From NCBI GenBank assembly GCA_964388455.1, contig CAYMAN010000003.1:45802-109801 (forward strand): a stretch of 64,000 nucleotides of DNA. Reading direction: 5' to 3'. A model generated the notes under the pieces. The model did not search any database and was not told the origin of the DNA. It saw only the letters and a list, made by a program, of their open reading frames with translations. The position numbers and the translations under genes are program-made. Source of the DNA: JBBRWO01 sp964388455. Its GTDB lineage: Bacteria > Actinomycetota > Coriobacteriia > Anaerosomatales > JAAXUF01. Below, one piece after another: positions 1-7,474 of the stretch (within the stretch, counting starts at the first letter, position 1; every line of letters begins with the position of its first letter).

Positions 1-855
1 GTCGCCAACGGACTCGACTCCGGCATCATCAACCCCAACGACCATGTCGTCATGGAAGCCGTGCGCATCGCCAATCAGGCGCGTGCGGCCGGGGTCGAAG
101 CTGACGCACACGGCGAGGCGTGGAAGGCCTGGGACGCGGCGTACGCGAGCGCGCTCGAGGCCGCCGAGGCGGGTGCCGAGGCGCTCGTCGGAGAAGCCGC
201 GGGCCCTGCCGAGAAGGTCGACCCGCGGGTTGCGCTCGAGACCGCCGTGCTGCGCGGTGACTCGGATGCCGCGCCTGCGCTGGTCGAAGCGGTGATCGCG
301 GCCGGAACGCCGGCGACGGAGATCATTGGCAGCGTATTGACGCCGGCGATCCAGCGACTCGGTGACGCGTACGGTCGCGGCGAGGTGTTCCTGCCACAGA
401 TGATGATCGCGGCCGACGCCATGAAGTCCGCGGTCGCCGCGGTCAAGACGCACCTACCCGCCGGCTCTGCCGACGAGAGCGAGGGCCGTGTGGTGTTCTG
501 TACGGTCAAGGGCGACATCCACTCGATCGGCAAAGACATCTGCGTCTCGTTGCTGGAGAGCCAGGGCTTCGACGTCACCGACCTGGGAGTCGATGTGACG
601 GCGGAAGCGGTGCTGGATGCGGCCGCTGACGCGGACGCCGTGTGTCTCTCGGCACTGATGACCACGACGCTTCCGGCGATGAAAGCGACGGTGCTCGCTG
701 TGCAGGAGTCGTCACCGGGCCTGCCGGTGTTCGTCGGCGGCGCCGTCGTCACGCCCGAGTGGGCTGATTCGATCGGTGCCGGGTACTCGGCGGATGCGCC
801 GGGATGCGTCAACGCGGTGCGTGCGGCCGTGGTCGAAAGGCGTGAGGCCCGATGA
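1..855 (+). CDS. metH: Corrinoid-dependent methyltransferase (MetH-like), 3' part
   Basis: The frame is open from the window edge, so the N-terminus is missing; 284 residues are visible. Residues 1-30 look like the end of a pterin-binding TIM barrel, about 80-150 form the helical cap, and about 155-275 are the cobalamin-binding Rossmann domain. The DxHxxG cobalt-ligand motif is D172-I-H-S-I-G177. The protein stops directly after the B12 domain, so it lacks the SAM-dependent reactivation domain of E. coli MetH, as in several anaerobes. It should move a methyl group from methyl-tetrahydrofolate to corrinoid and then to homocysteine; whether a homocysteine domain exists lies outside the window. 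Its stop overlaps the metV start (ATGA), implying translational coupling with metV-metF. A dedicated Wood-Ljungdahl corrinoid carrier is the alternative. Confidence 0.85.
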   Translation, partial: VANGLDSGIINPNDHVVMEAVRIANQARAAGVEADAHGEAWKAWDAAYASALEAAEAGAEALVGEAAGPAEKVDPRVALETAVLRGDSDAAPALVEAVIAAGTPATEIIGSVLTPAIQRLGDAYGRGEVFLPQMMIAADAMKSAVAAVKTHLPAGSADESEGRVVFCTVKGDIHSIGKDICVSLLESQGFDVTDLGVDVTAEAVLDAAADADAVCLSALMTTTLPAMKATVLAVQESSPGLPVFVGGAVVTPEWADSIGAGYSADAPGCVNAVRAAVVERREAR

Positions 856-1628
856 TCATCACCAAGCCACGTGATTGGGATCGCATCAAGGCGAACCTCA
901 TCGAGATAGACGCGCAGGCGGTGTTCCTGATGGGCTGTGGCGAGTGTGCGACGGTCGCCAACACCGGTGGTGCCAAGGAGCTTGAAGAAGCGACCGTACG
1001 CCTGGAGGCGGCGGGCTACACCGTGACCGGGAGCGTCGTGGGAACCGTTGGCTGCCACTCGGGTGGAACCCGGCTCGAGACCCGCAAGCACAAGGCCGAG
1101 ATCGATGCTGCCGATGCGGTCATCGTCCTTGCATGCGGAGCAGGAGTGCAGACCACCGCGGACGCAATCAACAAACCGGTGTACCCGGGACTCGAAAGCA
1201 TGTTCCTCGGCAACGTGATTCGGCACGGTGTCTTCGAGGAGCGATGCCAGATGTGTGGCGACTGCGTTCTCGACAAGACCGCCGGGATCTGTGCTGTGAC
1301 GACCTGCCCCAAGGGCCTGCTCAACGGCCCGTGCGGCGGCATGTGGGACGGCAAGTGCGAGGTGCTGACCGACCGCGACTGCGTGCACGTGAAGATCAGG
1401 CAGCGACTCGCCGAGCAGGGACGGAGTCGGGTTAAGGCGATCCCCGCCAAGGACTTCTCGGCGAAGCTTAAGCCGGGGAGCGTTAACATGCGTGGAGAGC
1501 GGCGCAGCTCCGGGGCGGCTGATTCGGCGCAGAGTTCGCGCCTGCATAGGCCACCCTACGCTACACCGCTCTCCACGCATGCTCAAGAACCCGACCCAAG
1601 TTCGAGGACCGAGGAGGATGCCTCGTGA
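852..1628 (+). CDS. metV: MetV, methylenetetrahydrofolate reductase partner protein
   Basis: This cysteine-rich protein of the MTHFR C-terminal-domain family (258 aa) forms the MetFV type of methylenetetrahydrofolate reductase in acetogens and other anaerobes. Visible motifs are a CGEC near residue 30 and a dense cysteine block from C132 (C-Q-M-C-G-D-C) through the CPKG and NGPCGG segments, presumed to bind zinc or an Fe-S cluster. The start overlaps the upstream stop and the stop overlaps the GTG start of metF, so the three genes form one coupled operon. The family-like sequence ends near residue 210. The last ~47 residues are low-complexity and are encoded by an inverted-repeat element (1487-1581), so they are probably an acquired tail rather than a functional domain. 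Confidence 0.88.
   Translation: MIITKPRDWDRIKANLIEIDAQAVFLMGCGECATVANTGGAKELEEATVRLEAAGYTVTGSVVGTVGCHSGGTRLETRKHKAEIDAADAVIVLACGAGVQTTADAINKPVYPGLESMFLGNVIRHGVFEERCQMCGDCVLDKTAGICAVTTCPKGLLNGPCGGMWDGKCEVLTDRDCVHVKIRQRLAEQGRSRVKAIPAKDFSAKLKPGSVNMRGERRSSGAADSAQSSRLHRPPYATPLSTHAQEPDPSSRTEEDAS
1487..1581. repeat. Structured repeat copy 1, 16-bp inverted arms
   Basis: A perfect 16-bp inverted repeat (1487-1502 with 1566-1581) encloses a 63-nt loop. The loop contains CAGCTCCGG, then TCGGCGC, then CGCGCCTGC, and closes with CGCT. It can fold into further hairpins: GGCGC pairing with GCGCC, and GCATAGG pairing with CCTACGC with one mismatch. A second copy with the same loop blocks but different arm sequence lies at 2522-2607, so the arms keep pairing while their sequence changes. 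The element lies inside the 3' end of metV, 43 nt before the metF start. No transposase is nearby. It could be a small mobile element or a structured RNA. Confidence 0.7.
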
Positions 1629-2503
1629 GCCGGCTTCGGGACATGCTTGATCGTGGGGAGTTTGTGATCACGGGGGAGGTGGCTCCTCCGCATGGGACTG
1701 ATTACTCGGGGATGCTGGCTAGTGTGGAGAAGCTGTCGCCGTACTGTCATGCGGTGAACGTGACTGATAACCAGGGGGCTACGCTGCATTTGAGCTCGCT
1801 GGCCGCATCGCGGGTTGTGCTCGACCATGGCAACGGGTGCGAGCCGATCTTTCAGCAGACGTGCCGAGACAGGAACCGACTGGCGCTGCAGAGTGACTTG
1901 CTGGCGGCGTGGACGCTGGGGCTCGAGAACGTGCTGGTGGTCACGGGCGACGATCCTCGCGGCGGGGATCACCCCAAGGCCAAGGGCGTTTTCGACCTGG
2001 ACTCCACGCAGCTCATCGAGGTCACGCGCAAGATGAACTCGGGCCTTGATATGAACGACACTGAGCTCTCGGGGGGCACCGACTTCTTCATCGGTGGTGC
2101 GCTGTTCCCAGAGGCTGAGCCGTGGGAGATCCAGTACGAGCGAGCGCTACAGAAGATCGACGCCGGCGTCACCTTCTTCCAGACGCAAGCCATGACCGAT
2201 CCCGAGAAGTTCGCGCGCGCCATCGACGACCTGCGCCCCACGGGAGCCAAGATCATCGCCGGCGTGCTGCTGCTCAAGAACCCGCGCGTCATCAAGTTCA
2301 TCAACGAGCGCCTCCCCGGTCTCATGATCCCCGAGCACATCTCCGACCGCATCGCGATGGCCGCGGACCCTCTCGAGGAGTCGATTCAGGTGGCAATTGA
2401 GCAGGTTCGCGAGCTGCGCGATATGGCGGATGGCGTACACATCATGCCCTTGGGCGCCGATGACGCCGTCGTGAGGATTTTGGCTGGCGCCGATCTGGCT
2501 TAG
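1625..2503 (+). CDS. metF: 5,10-methylenetetrahydrofolate reductase MetF
   Basis: FAD-dependent TIM-barrel enzyme (292 aa) that reduces methylene-tetrahydrofolate to methyl-tetrahydrofolate. The N-terminal GEVAPPHG segment carries the catalytic-type glutamate, followed by NVTDN near residue 40 and the VVTGDDPRGGDHP nucleotide/folate loop near residue 100. The start is GTG at 1625, overlapping the metV stop, in keeping with a MetF-MetV complex that may take electrons from NADH or a ferredoxin-linked partner. The first ~60 codons use GGG, GAT, CAT, ACT and GCT much more often than the rest of the gene, which prefers GGC, GAC, CAC and GCC; this suggests a mosaic 5' end. Structured repeats lie immediately on both sides. 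Confidence 0.95.
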   Translation: MSRLRDMLDRGEFVITGEVAPPHGTDYSGMLASVEKLSPYCHAVNVTDNQGATLHLSSLAASRVVLDHGNGCEPIFQQTCRDRNRLALQSDLLAAWTLGLENVLVVTGDDPRGGDHPKAKGVFDLDSTQLIEVTRKMNSGLDMNDTELSGGTDFFIGGALFPEAEPWEIQYERALQKIDAGVTFFQTQAMTDPEKFARAIDDLRPTGAKIIAGVLLLKNPRVIKFINERLPGLMIPEHISDRIAMAADPLEESIQVAIEQVRELRDMADGVHIMPLGADDAVVRILAGADLA

Positions 2504-2521
2504 TCGGGGGACCCGCCGCGC

Positions 2522-2607
2522 GCGGCTGTCCGGTACAGCTCCGGCGTCTTACTCGGCGCGAAGGGCGCGCGCCTGCGCAGGTCGCCTGCGCTGCACTGGA
2601 CAGTCGC
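2522..2607. repeat. Structured repeat copy 2, downstream of metF
   Basis: A 13-bp stem (2522-2534 with 2595-2607), including two positions that pair only as G-U in RNA, encloses a 60-nt loop. The loop shares CAGCTCCGG, CTCGGCGC, CGCGCCTGC, AGG, CCT and CGCT in the same order and orientation as the copy at 1487-1581. Internal hairpins are GGCGCG with CGCGCC, and a perfect 7-bp GCGCAGG with CCTGCGC. It occupies the gap between the metF stop and the convergent thiF-like gene, so it may also serve as the operon's terminator, although no T-run follows. Confidence 0.65.
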
Positions 2608-2625
2608 ACTCTACGTCTTCGCGAG

Positions 2626-3267
2626 TTAGGCCTCTGGGTGTCCCAATAGGATCCGTATCGTTGCATGGGCCTCATGAGCAGCTGCAACCATTACGCGGGA
2701 CGCCAGAAGCGAGTGACCCTGTCTGACGTCGCTCTCGAGATCGCCTACTAAGTAGTAGTTGTCGATGAGGCGCTCGGTGACGACTGTGTTGGCGGAGTCG
2801 AACCCTGCTAGACCAGAGGCCCCCACTAACGGAATCTCGGGGTGCTCTCGCAGGAGGGTGTTGGCGATCATGGCCTTGACGTCGGCTCGGTCGACGGCTT
2901 CGATCACTACGTCGGCGGGGGAGACTAGGTCGACCAGATCCGCAGCAGTCACGCAGTGGTGGATGAGGTTGAGCTTTGCGTCCGGAGTGATGCGCAGGAG
3001 GGTCTCGGCGAGCGCCTCGGTCTTGGGACGACCGATCTGGTCGGCGAAGTAGAGCTGGCGGTTGAGGTTGCTTTGCTCGACGACGTCGAAGTCGATCAGG
3101 GTGAGCTCGCCAACGCCGCTTCTGAGCAGCATTGCGGCCGCGTTGCTGCCGAGGCCCCCGCAGCCGATGATCGCGACGTGAGCGGCCGCGAGGCGCGCTC
3201 TCAGGGCGAGGTCGTCGTTGGGTTCGAGAGGCTGTCGGCACAGGCGGCTGTCGGCCTCGGGGCTCAT
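2626..3267 (-). CDS. ThiF/MoeB-family E1-like adenylyltransferase
   Basis: This 213-aa E1-like protein adenylates the C-terminal glycine of a ubiquitin-like sulfur carrier using ATP. The Rossmann ATP loop IIGCGGLGSNAA lies near residues 34-45, followed by the LIDFDVVEQSNLNRQ segment with the conserved acidic and N..R residues, and by DVVIEAVDRADVK near 120. It is short and lacks the paired CxxC zinc motif of MoeB, matching compact ThiF-like partners. It sits 4 nt downstream of a MoaD-like carrier gene that follows a tungsten aldehyde oxidoreductase. Its likely job is therefore charging that carrier for tungstopterin or molybdopterin synthesis. A thiamine role is less likely because no thiamine genes are nearby. 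Confidence 0.85.
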   Translation of the reverse strand: MSPEADSRLCRQPLEPNDDLALRARLAAAHVAIIGCGGLGSNAAAMLLRSGVGELTLIDFDVVEQSNLNRQLYFADQIGRPKTEALAETLLRITPDAKLNLIHHCVTAADLVDLVSPADVVIEAVDRADVKAMIANTLLREHPEIPLVGASGLAGFDSANTVVTERLIDNYYLVGDLESDVRQGHSLLASRVMVAAAHEAHATIRILLGHPEA

Positions 3268-3271
3268 GCGC

Positions 3272-3511
3272 TCAGCCTCCGGCGACCGGCGGGAAGATCG
3301 CGAGCCGGTCGCCGTCGTGAAGCTCCGCGAGTTCCTCGGCGTGCGTGCCGTTGACGAAGACGATGCGCGGCTCGTCGGGTAGGCCGAGTGAGCTGATCAG
3401 GTCGGCCACGGTCGTGCCCTCGGCGAGGGTGAACGCGCGTGGAGAGCGACCACCGAGCCCGTCGGGCTGGTAGTCGGCCAAGTATGCGAAAAGGGCGATG
3501 TCGACGTTCAT
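3272..3511 (-). CDS. MoaD/ThiS-like ubiquitin-fold sulfur carrier
   Basis: A 79-aa beta-grasp protein ending in the diagnostic Gly-Gly (PPVAGG), the site of adenylation and thiocarboxylation. The FVNG and GDRLAIFPPVAGG segments are typical of MoaD and ThiS. It lies between the aldehyde ferredoxin oxidoreductase gene and the E1-like gene, the standard arrangement for carriers supplying the dithiolene sulfur of the pterin cofactor. A large hairpin (3524-3570) lies in the 64-nt gap behind the oxidoreductase and may set the expression ratio between enzyme and carrier. Confidence 0.88.
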   Translation of the reverse strand: MNVDIALFAYLADYQPDGLGGRSPRAFTLAEGTTVADLISSLGLPDEPRIVFVNGTHAEELAELHDGDRLAIFPPVAGG

Positions 3512-3523
3512 GAGCCGAGAGGC

Positions 3524-3570
3524 AGCGAAGCCCGTGCCGTCACCGTGGACGACACGGGCACCATTTCGCT
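3524..3570 (-). promoter_or_regulatory. Long hairpin between AOR and MoaD-like genes
   Basis: In the minus-strand mRNA an outer 6-bp stem (3524-3529 with 3565-3570), a short bulge, a 7-bp stem (3530-3536 with 3553-3559), a 1x1 mismatch and a further 4-bp stem form one long hairpin with a 6-nt tip. No U-run follows in the minus direction. It looks like a partial terminator, mRNA-processing site or stabiliser that would give more oxidoreductase mRNA than carrier mRNA. Its function is inferred. Confidence 0.55.
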
Positions 3571-3575
3571 GCGAA

Positions 3576-5351
3576 TTACGAGAGACCCATCTTGGCCGCG
3601 GTCTCCGGGACGAATGAGAATACGCTGTCGAGGTCCTCGTCAGTGACGGTGAAGACGACGTTGTGCGGGGGAAGCTCCGCGGTCTTCATCCAGCCAGGGA
3701 GGCGGTCATCGGCGGCGGTGAAGCCGGCCTTGGCGTTGTAGAGGCGCTCCATCGTCAGGACCTCCTTGCCGAGCTCCATGAGGTCGTCGGCGGTCCACTC
3801 ATCGCCGGTGTGCGCTTGCATCATCTCGTGGATGGCGGTGAACGCCTCCGGGATGTCCAGCACGGGGAAGGCGACGAAGATGCACAGGCCGAGACTGTCG
3901 AGCATGGCCGTGGCGATCTGAAGGCCTGAGGAGAGCGCCATCTGGCCCTCAGGGGCGAGCGGGTTCACTGTGCCACCGACCGCGAGGATGTTGGCGGTGA
4001 TGGTGTAGCCGGCGGTGTGGTCGGCACCCTGCGGCGTGGTCGCGTAGGTGACGCCGATGCCCTGCACCGAGCGCGGGTCGTAGGCCGGCATGGCCTGATG
4101 CTTCACGACAGGGATGTGCTCGACGCCGAGCTTGATGCCGATGGCCTCGGCACCGTCCCAGAGGATGCGACCGTCGCCGTCACCGGAGAGGCCGCTGTTC
4201 AGCAGTTCGAGTGCCGAGTCGGCGTCGCCGAAGGCACCCAGACCGCCGTCCATCGCCACTGCCACAGCCGCACCCATCTCGATGGTGTCGAGGCCGAGGT
4301 CGCCGCAGGCGCGGTCGAGCGCTGCGATCTTGTCGAGATCGTCGATGCCGCAGTTGGCGCCAAACGACCAGGCCGTCTCATACTCCGGGCCCTTGGTGAC
4401 GTACTCGCCGGCCTCGTCGACCCAGTAGCGTGAGCACTGGATCACGCAGCCGGTTTGACAGCCGTGGTTGGAGTGGCCGCCGCGAGCGAGGATGATGTCG
4501 CGCTGCTTCTCTCCGCCGATGGCGTCAGCGCTCTCGAACGTACCGCTCGAGAAGTTGCGCGTGGGAAGGCCGCCCGCCTCGGACAGGATGTTCATCAACA
4601 CGTTGGTGCCGTACATCGGCAGGCCGGTGCCGGAGACGCCGTGGGACTTGAGCGCCTCGGTGAAGCGGCGCGAGGCGGCGACGAACGCGTCTTTGTCGGC
4701 GTGGGGGATGCTGGAATGGCCCTTGTCGGAGATGACGATGGCCTTGAGGCCCTTGCTGCCCATGACGGCGCCGAGCCCGCCGCGACCGGCGAAGCGGTTG
4801 GGGTAGCCCTTGGGGTCAGAGATCGCGATGCCTGCCGAGCGGGCCAGCATCTCGCCGGCGGGGCCGTTGGTGATGGTCGAGTAGCGGTCGCCTTCAGGTC
4901 GCGTGGCCTTGATGGCGTCGGACAGCGGGTAGTTCCCCATGCCGGCCCAGGCGTCGACGCGGTCGATCTTGGTAGAGCCATCGGTCTCGATCGTGAGCTG
5001 ATACAGCGCCGAAGGGTCCGCTGGCTTGCCGGAGACGATGAGTGCCGCGATGCCGAGATGCGCCAGACCGAGTGCTGCCTGACCGCCGGAGTTGGACTCC
5101 TTGATGCCGCCGGTCAGCGGGCTCTTCGCGCCGACCGAGAGTCGGCCTCCGTTGGGGGCGTTGGTGCCCGCGAGGATGCCGGGTGCGAAGACGAGCGCGT
5201 TATCCGGACCGAGCGGATCTGCATCTGCGGGGACATCGCGGTAGATGACGGCATCGGTCAGGGCTCGGCCGCTGTACTTGGCCCAGGCTGCCGGGACCTC
5301 TTCCTTGGTGACGGTCAGGTCGGACATGTTGACTCGGAGCAGGTACGCCAT
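3576..5351 (-). CDS. aor: Aldehyde:ferredoxin oxidoreductase (tungsten/molybdopterin)
   Basis: This 591-aa enzyme oxidises aldehydes to carboxylic acids with ferredoxin, or runs in reverse. The N-terminal domain has the pterin-binding KSPLTGGIKESNSGG stretch. The [4Fe-4S] ligands are C298, C301 and C305 (C-Q-T-G-C-V-I-Q-C) plus C490 (LGLCIF), the same spacing as in the Pyrococcus enzyme, and the length matches the family. The start at 5351 is chosen because GGAGG lies 8 nt upstream; an earlier in-frame ATG at 5408 adds 19 non-family residues and has no ribosome site. The downstream MoaD- and ThiF-like genes support cofactor assembly. The exact substrate cannot be read from sequence, and tungsten rather than molybdenum is inferred from the family. 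Confidence 0.93.
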   Translation of the reverse strand: MAYLLRVNMSDLTVTKEEVPAAWAKYSGRALTDAVIYRDVPADADPLGPDNALVFAPGILAGTNAPNGGRLSVGAKSPLTGGIKESNSGGQAALGLAHLGIAALIVSGKPADPSALYQLTIETDGSTKIDRVDAWAGMGNYPLSDAIKATRPEGDRYSTITNGPAGEMLARSAGIAISDPKGYPNRFAGRGGLGAVMGSKGLKAIVISDKGHSSIPHADKDAFVAASRRFTEALKSHGVSGTGLPMYGTNVLMNILSEAGGLPTRNFSSGTFESADAIGGEKQRDIILARGGHSNHGCQTGCVIQCSRYWVDEAGEYVTKGPEYETAWSFGANCGIDDLDKIAALDRACGDLGLDTIEMGAAVAVAMDGGLGAFGDADSALELLNSGLSGDGDGRILWDGAEAIGIKLGVEHIPVVKHQAMPAYDPRSVQGIGVTYATTPQGADHTAGYTITANILAVGGTVNPLAPEGQMALSSGLQIATAMLDSLGLCIFVAFPVLDIPEAFTAIHEMMQAHTGDEWTADDLMELGKEVLTMERLYNAKAGFTAADDRLPGWMKTAELPPHNVVFTVTDEDLDSVFSFVPETAAKMGLS

Positions 5352-5435
5352 CTTCGTGCCTCCAGGTGGTTCCACGTGGACGGTTCTCGGTGCAGTGGCG
5401 GTTGCCACGCGCCGCAGGTGCGGCCGTTCCTTAGG

Positions 5436-5864
5436 TCATCCCTCCTCCTCGGCAAGCTCGGTGTTGTGCCACATTGCGAGCACGCCGATGAGCTGCTCGC
5501 GGATTTCCACTCCCAGTTCCAGGTTCGACTCTAGGATATCCGATGATATCGCGCCCGACCCGAGCTCAGGGTGGCTGGTGAATGCTATTTCGACGTGCTC
5601 GATGTCCACGAGCACCGGCGTCGTCAAGGTCTGCTGGCGTACGGTCACCGGAACGAGCACCACAAACCCCGAAGTGTCGGAGTCTGCGAGTCCAAGCTCG
5701 TGTACGAGCTCGCCGAACTCCTCGATCAGGGCGCTGATGTCTGATTCGCCGGGTCGGGGGAGATCGAAGATTCCCATCATCGCATCGAGGTCGCCATAGT
5801 GGCCCGCCGAAAGATCATGGCGAGCTCTTGCGACCCGTGCGGCGTCAGGAAAGAAGTGTGCCAT
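5436..5864 (-). CDS. Hypothetical protein upstream of aldehyde oxidoreductase
   Basis: A 142-aa soluble protein I do not recognise. It is mostly acidic, with alternating predicted helix and strand and no cysteines or membrane segment. The start at 5864 is chosen because GAGGGG lies 7 nt upstream; a longer in-frame start at 5912 has no such site. It precedes the oxidoreductase gene by 84 nt on the same strand and is probably the first gene of that operon. The repeated ELG/HELGL segments and a central VLVPVTVRQQ strand suggest a small alpha/beta fold. No function can be assigned. Confidence 0.65.
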   Translation of the reverse strand: MAHFFPDAARVARARHDLSAGHYGDLDAMMGIFDLPRPGESDISALIEEFGELVHELGLADSDTSGFVVLVPVTVRQQTLTTPVLVDIEHVEIAFTSHPELGSGAISSDILESNLELGVEIREQLIGVLAMWHNTELAEEEG

Positions 5865-5962
5865 TAATCGGCCCCTCGACATGCTGTGGGCTATTGGGAA
5901 GTCAGTACCCATCGACCGTCAGTATCAGTCCTTCGCACGGGTGCGGATTTCGTGCATGAGCG

Positions 5963-5971
5963 TGCTAGAAT
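5963..5971 (+). promoter_or_regulatory. Extended -10 promoter for lpd
   Basis: TGCTAGAAT forms an extended -10 element (TGn followed by TAGAAT at 5966-5971), 49 nt before the lpd start. No good -35 hexamer is visible at 16-18 nt, which fits extended -10 promoters. The region separates the divergent oxidoreductase and lpd genes. Confidence 0.45.
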
Positions 5972-6020
5972 CGTCGGACATTTGGGCTTGTCGGCACAGT
6001 GTCTACGGGAAGGAAACGCG

Positions 6021-7412
6021 ATGCGTATCGCAGTTCTCGGCGGGGGTCCGGGCGGGTATTCGGCCGCATTCGAGGCGGCACGTCTGGGCGCCGACGTCAC
6101 ACTGGTCGAGCGCGAGCGTCTCGGCGGTACGTGCCTGAACTGGGGATGCATCCCCACAAAGACCATCCTGCGCTCGGCGCACATCTGCCACGACACACGC
6201 CATGCTGCTGACTATGGACTGGTTGCCGCTCCGGCGACCGTCGACGTGGATGCGCTGCGTGCTCGCAAAGAGGGCGTCGTCGACGAGCTCGTCGGCCAGA
6301 TCGAGAGTAGCGCCAAGCGGCTCAAGGTCGAGGTCGTACTTGGCGAGGGCAGGCTTGTGGCGGCCAAGACCATCGAGGTCACGCTGGCTGATGGTGCCGT
6401 GGTGACTGTCGAGGCCGATGCGGTGATTCTGGCGACCGGCTCGGTGCCGTTCCTGCTGCCGTCGATCGACCATTCGCTGTCGCGCGTCTGGACGAGCGAC
6501 GAGGCCACGGCGCTCGGCGAGATCCCTGCCGAGGTCGTCATCATCGGCGGCGGGGTCATCGGCCTCGAGTTCGCCGACGCGTACGCGAATTTCGGCTCGA
6601 CGGTGCACGTGGTCGAGCTTACTCCGGCCGTGCTGCCGGGCAACGACAAGCGGGTGCAGCGAGAGGTGCAGAAGGCGCTCGAGGCGCTTGGCGTCGTGTT
6701 CCACCTCGGCGTGGCTGTCGACAAGGTCGCGCAGGCGGGCGAGCGCGTCACCGCGACGCTCACTGATGGCTCGACACTCGAGGCAGACGTGGTGCTCTCC
6801 GCGCCGGGTCGTCGCCCCAACGGACTCGGCTTCGGCTTCCCAGAGGCGGGCATCGAGATGGACCGCGCGGCCGTGGCTGTCGACGAGCTCTACCGCACCA
6901 ACGTCGCCGGGGTCTATGCGATCGGCGACCTCATCGGCGGCATGATGCTCGCGCATGTGGCCGAGGCTGAGGGCGAGGCCGCGGCTCGAAACGCAGTCGC
7001 CGAGCTGCGCGGAGAGTCGCCGAGCGACTCAGTGAACCTCGCGTTCGTGCCAGCTGCGGTCTACACCGAACCGGGCATCGGCGTGGTGGGCTCGACGCGC
7101 GACGGCGCCAAGGAGCGCGGAATCGACTGCGTCCAGGTCGTCATGAAGTTCGCCGGTAACGGCAAGGCGCTCGCCGAGGGTCACTCGGAAGGCTTCGTGC
7201 AGATCGTCGCTGAGAACGGGACCGGCCGCATCGTAGGCGCGCAGATAGTCGGCGCGGGCGCAGCCGAGCTCATCCAGGAGGTCTCGGTCCCGATGGCTGC
7301 CGGTATGACGGTGGCGCAGATCGGGCACTCTGTGTTCGGTCATCCCACCGTGAGCGAGGTCATCAAGTTCGCATGCCTCGAGGCCGCGAACAAGACGGGT
7401 ACCAACCACTAG
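6021..7412 (+). CDS. lpd: Dihydrolipoyl dehydrogenase
   Basis: FAD-dependent disulfide oxidoreductase (463 aa) that reoxidises dihydrolipoyl groups of 2-oxoacid dehydrogenases or the glycine cleavage system, reducing NAD. It has the FAD loop GGGPGGYSA at residues 7-15, the redox-active C38-LNWG-C43, the NAD loop IIGGGVIGLEFAD, a second FAD motif AIGD, and the C-terminal HPTVSE catalytic His-Glu pair. The start is the ATG at 6021 behind AAGGAA; longer in-frame starts encode non-family sequence. lipA lies two genes downstream, which supports a lipoyl role. No E1/E2 or gcv genes are in the window, so the parent complex is unknown. Confidence 0.95.
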   Translation: MRIAVLGGGPGGYSAAFEAARLGADVTLVERERLGGTCLNWGCIPTKTILRSAHICHDTRHAADYGLVAAPATVDVDALRARKEGVVDELVGQIESSAKRLKVEVVLGEGRLVAAKTIEVTLADGAVVTVEADAVILATGSVPFLLPSIDHSLSRVWTSDEATALGEIPAEVVIIGGGVIGLEFADAYANFGSTVHVVELTPAVLPGNDKRVQREVQKALEALGVVFHLGVAVDKVAQAGERVTATLTDGSTLEADVVLSAPGRRPNGLGFGFPEAGIEMDRAAVAVDELYRTNVAGVYAIGDLIGGMMLAHVAEAEGEAAARNAVAELRGESPSDSVNLAFVPAAVYTEPGIGVVGSTRDGAKERGIDCVQVVMKFAGNGKALAEGHSEGFVQIVAENGTGRIVGAQIVGAGAAELIQEVSVPMAAGMTVAQIGHSVFGHPTVSEVIKFACLEAANKTGTNH

Positions 7413-7474
7413 TCAGTTTACCGCCTCATCCACGTCACGCGCCGCGGCGCGTACCCACAACCAAGGAGTCGACA

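Noticed and set aside
75..1586. Open frame of 503 codons on the minus strand opposite metH-metV
   Set aside because: Both plus-strand genes are clear family members; the antisense translation has no recognisable domain.
1487..2607. Integron-type attC sites flanking metF as a gene cassette
   Set aside because: The repeats lack the GTTRRRY/RYYYAAC core pair, and metF is translationally coupled to metV; no integrase is seen.
4455..5534. Open frame of 359 codons on the plus strand within the aldehyde oxidoreductase
   Set aside because: Shadow of the oxidoreductase, which shows all cluster ligands in its own frame.
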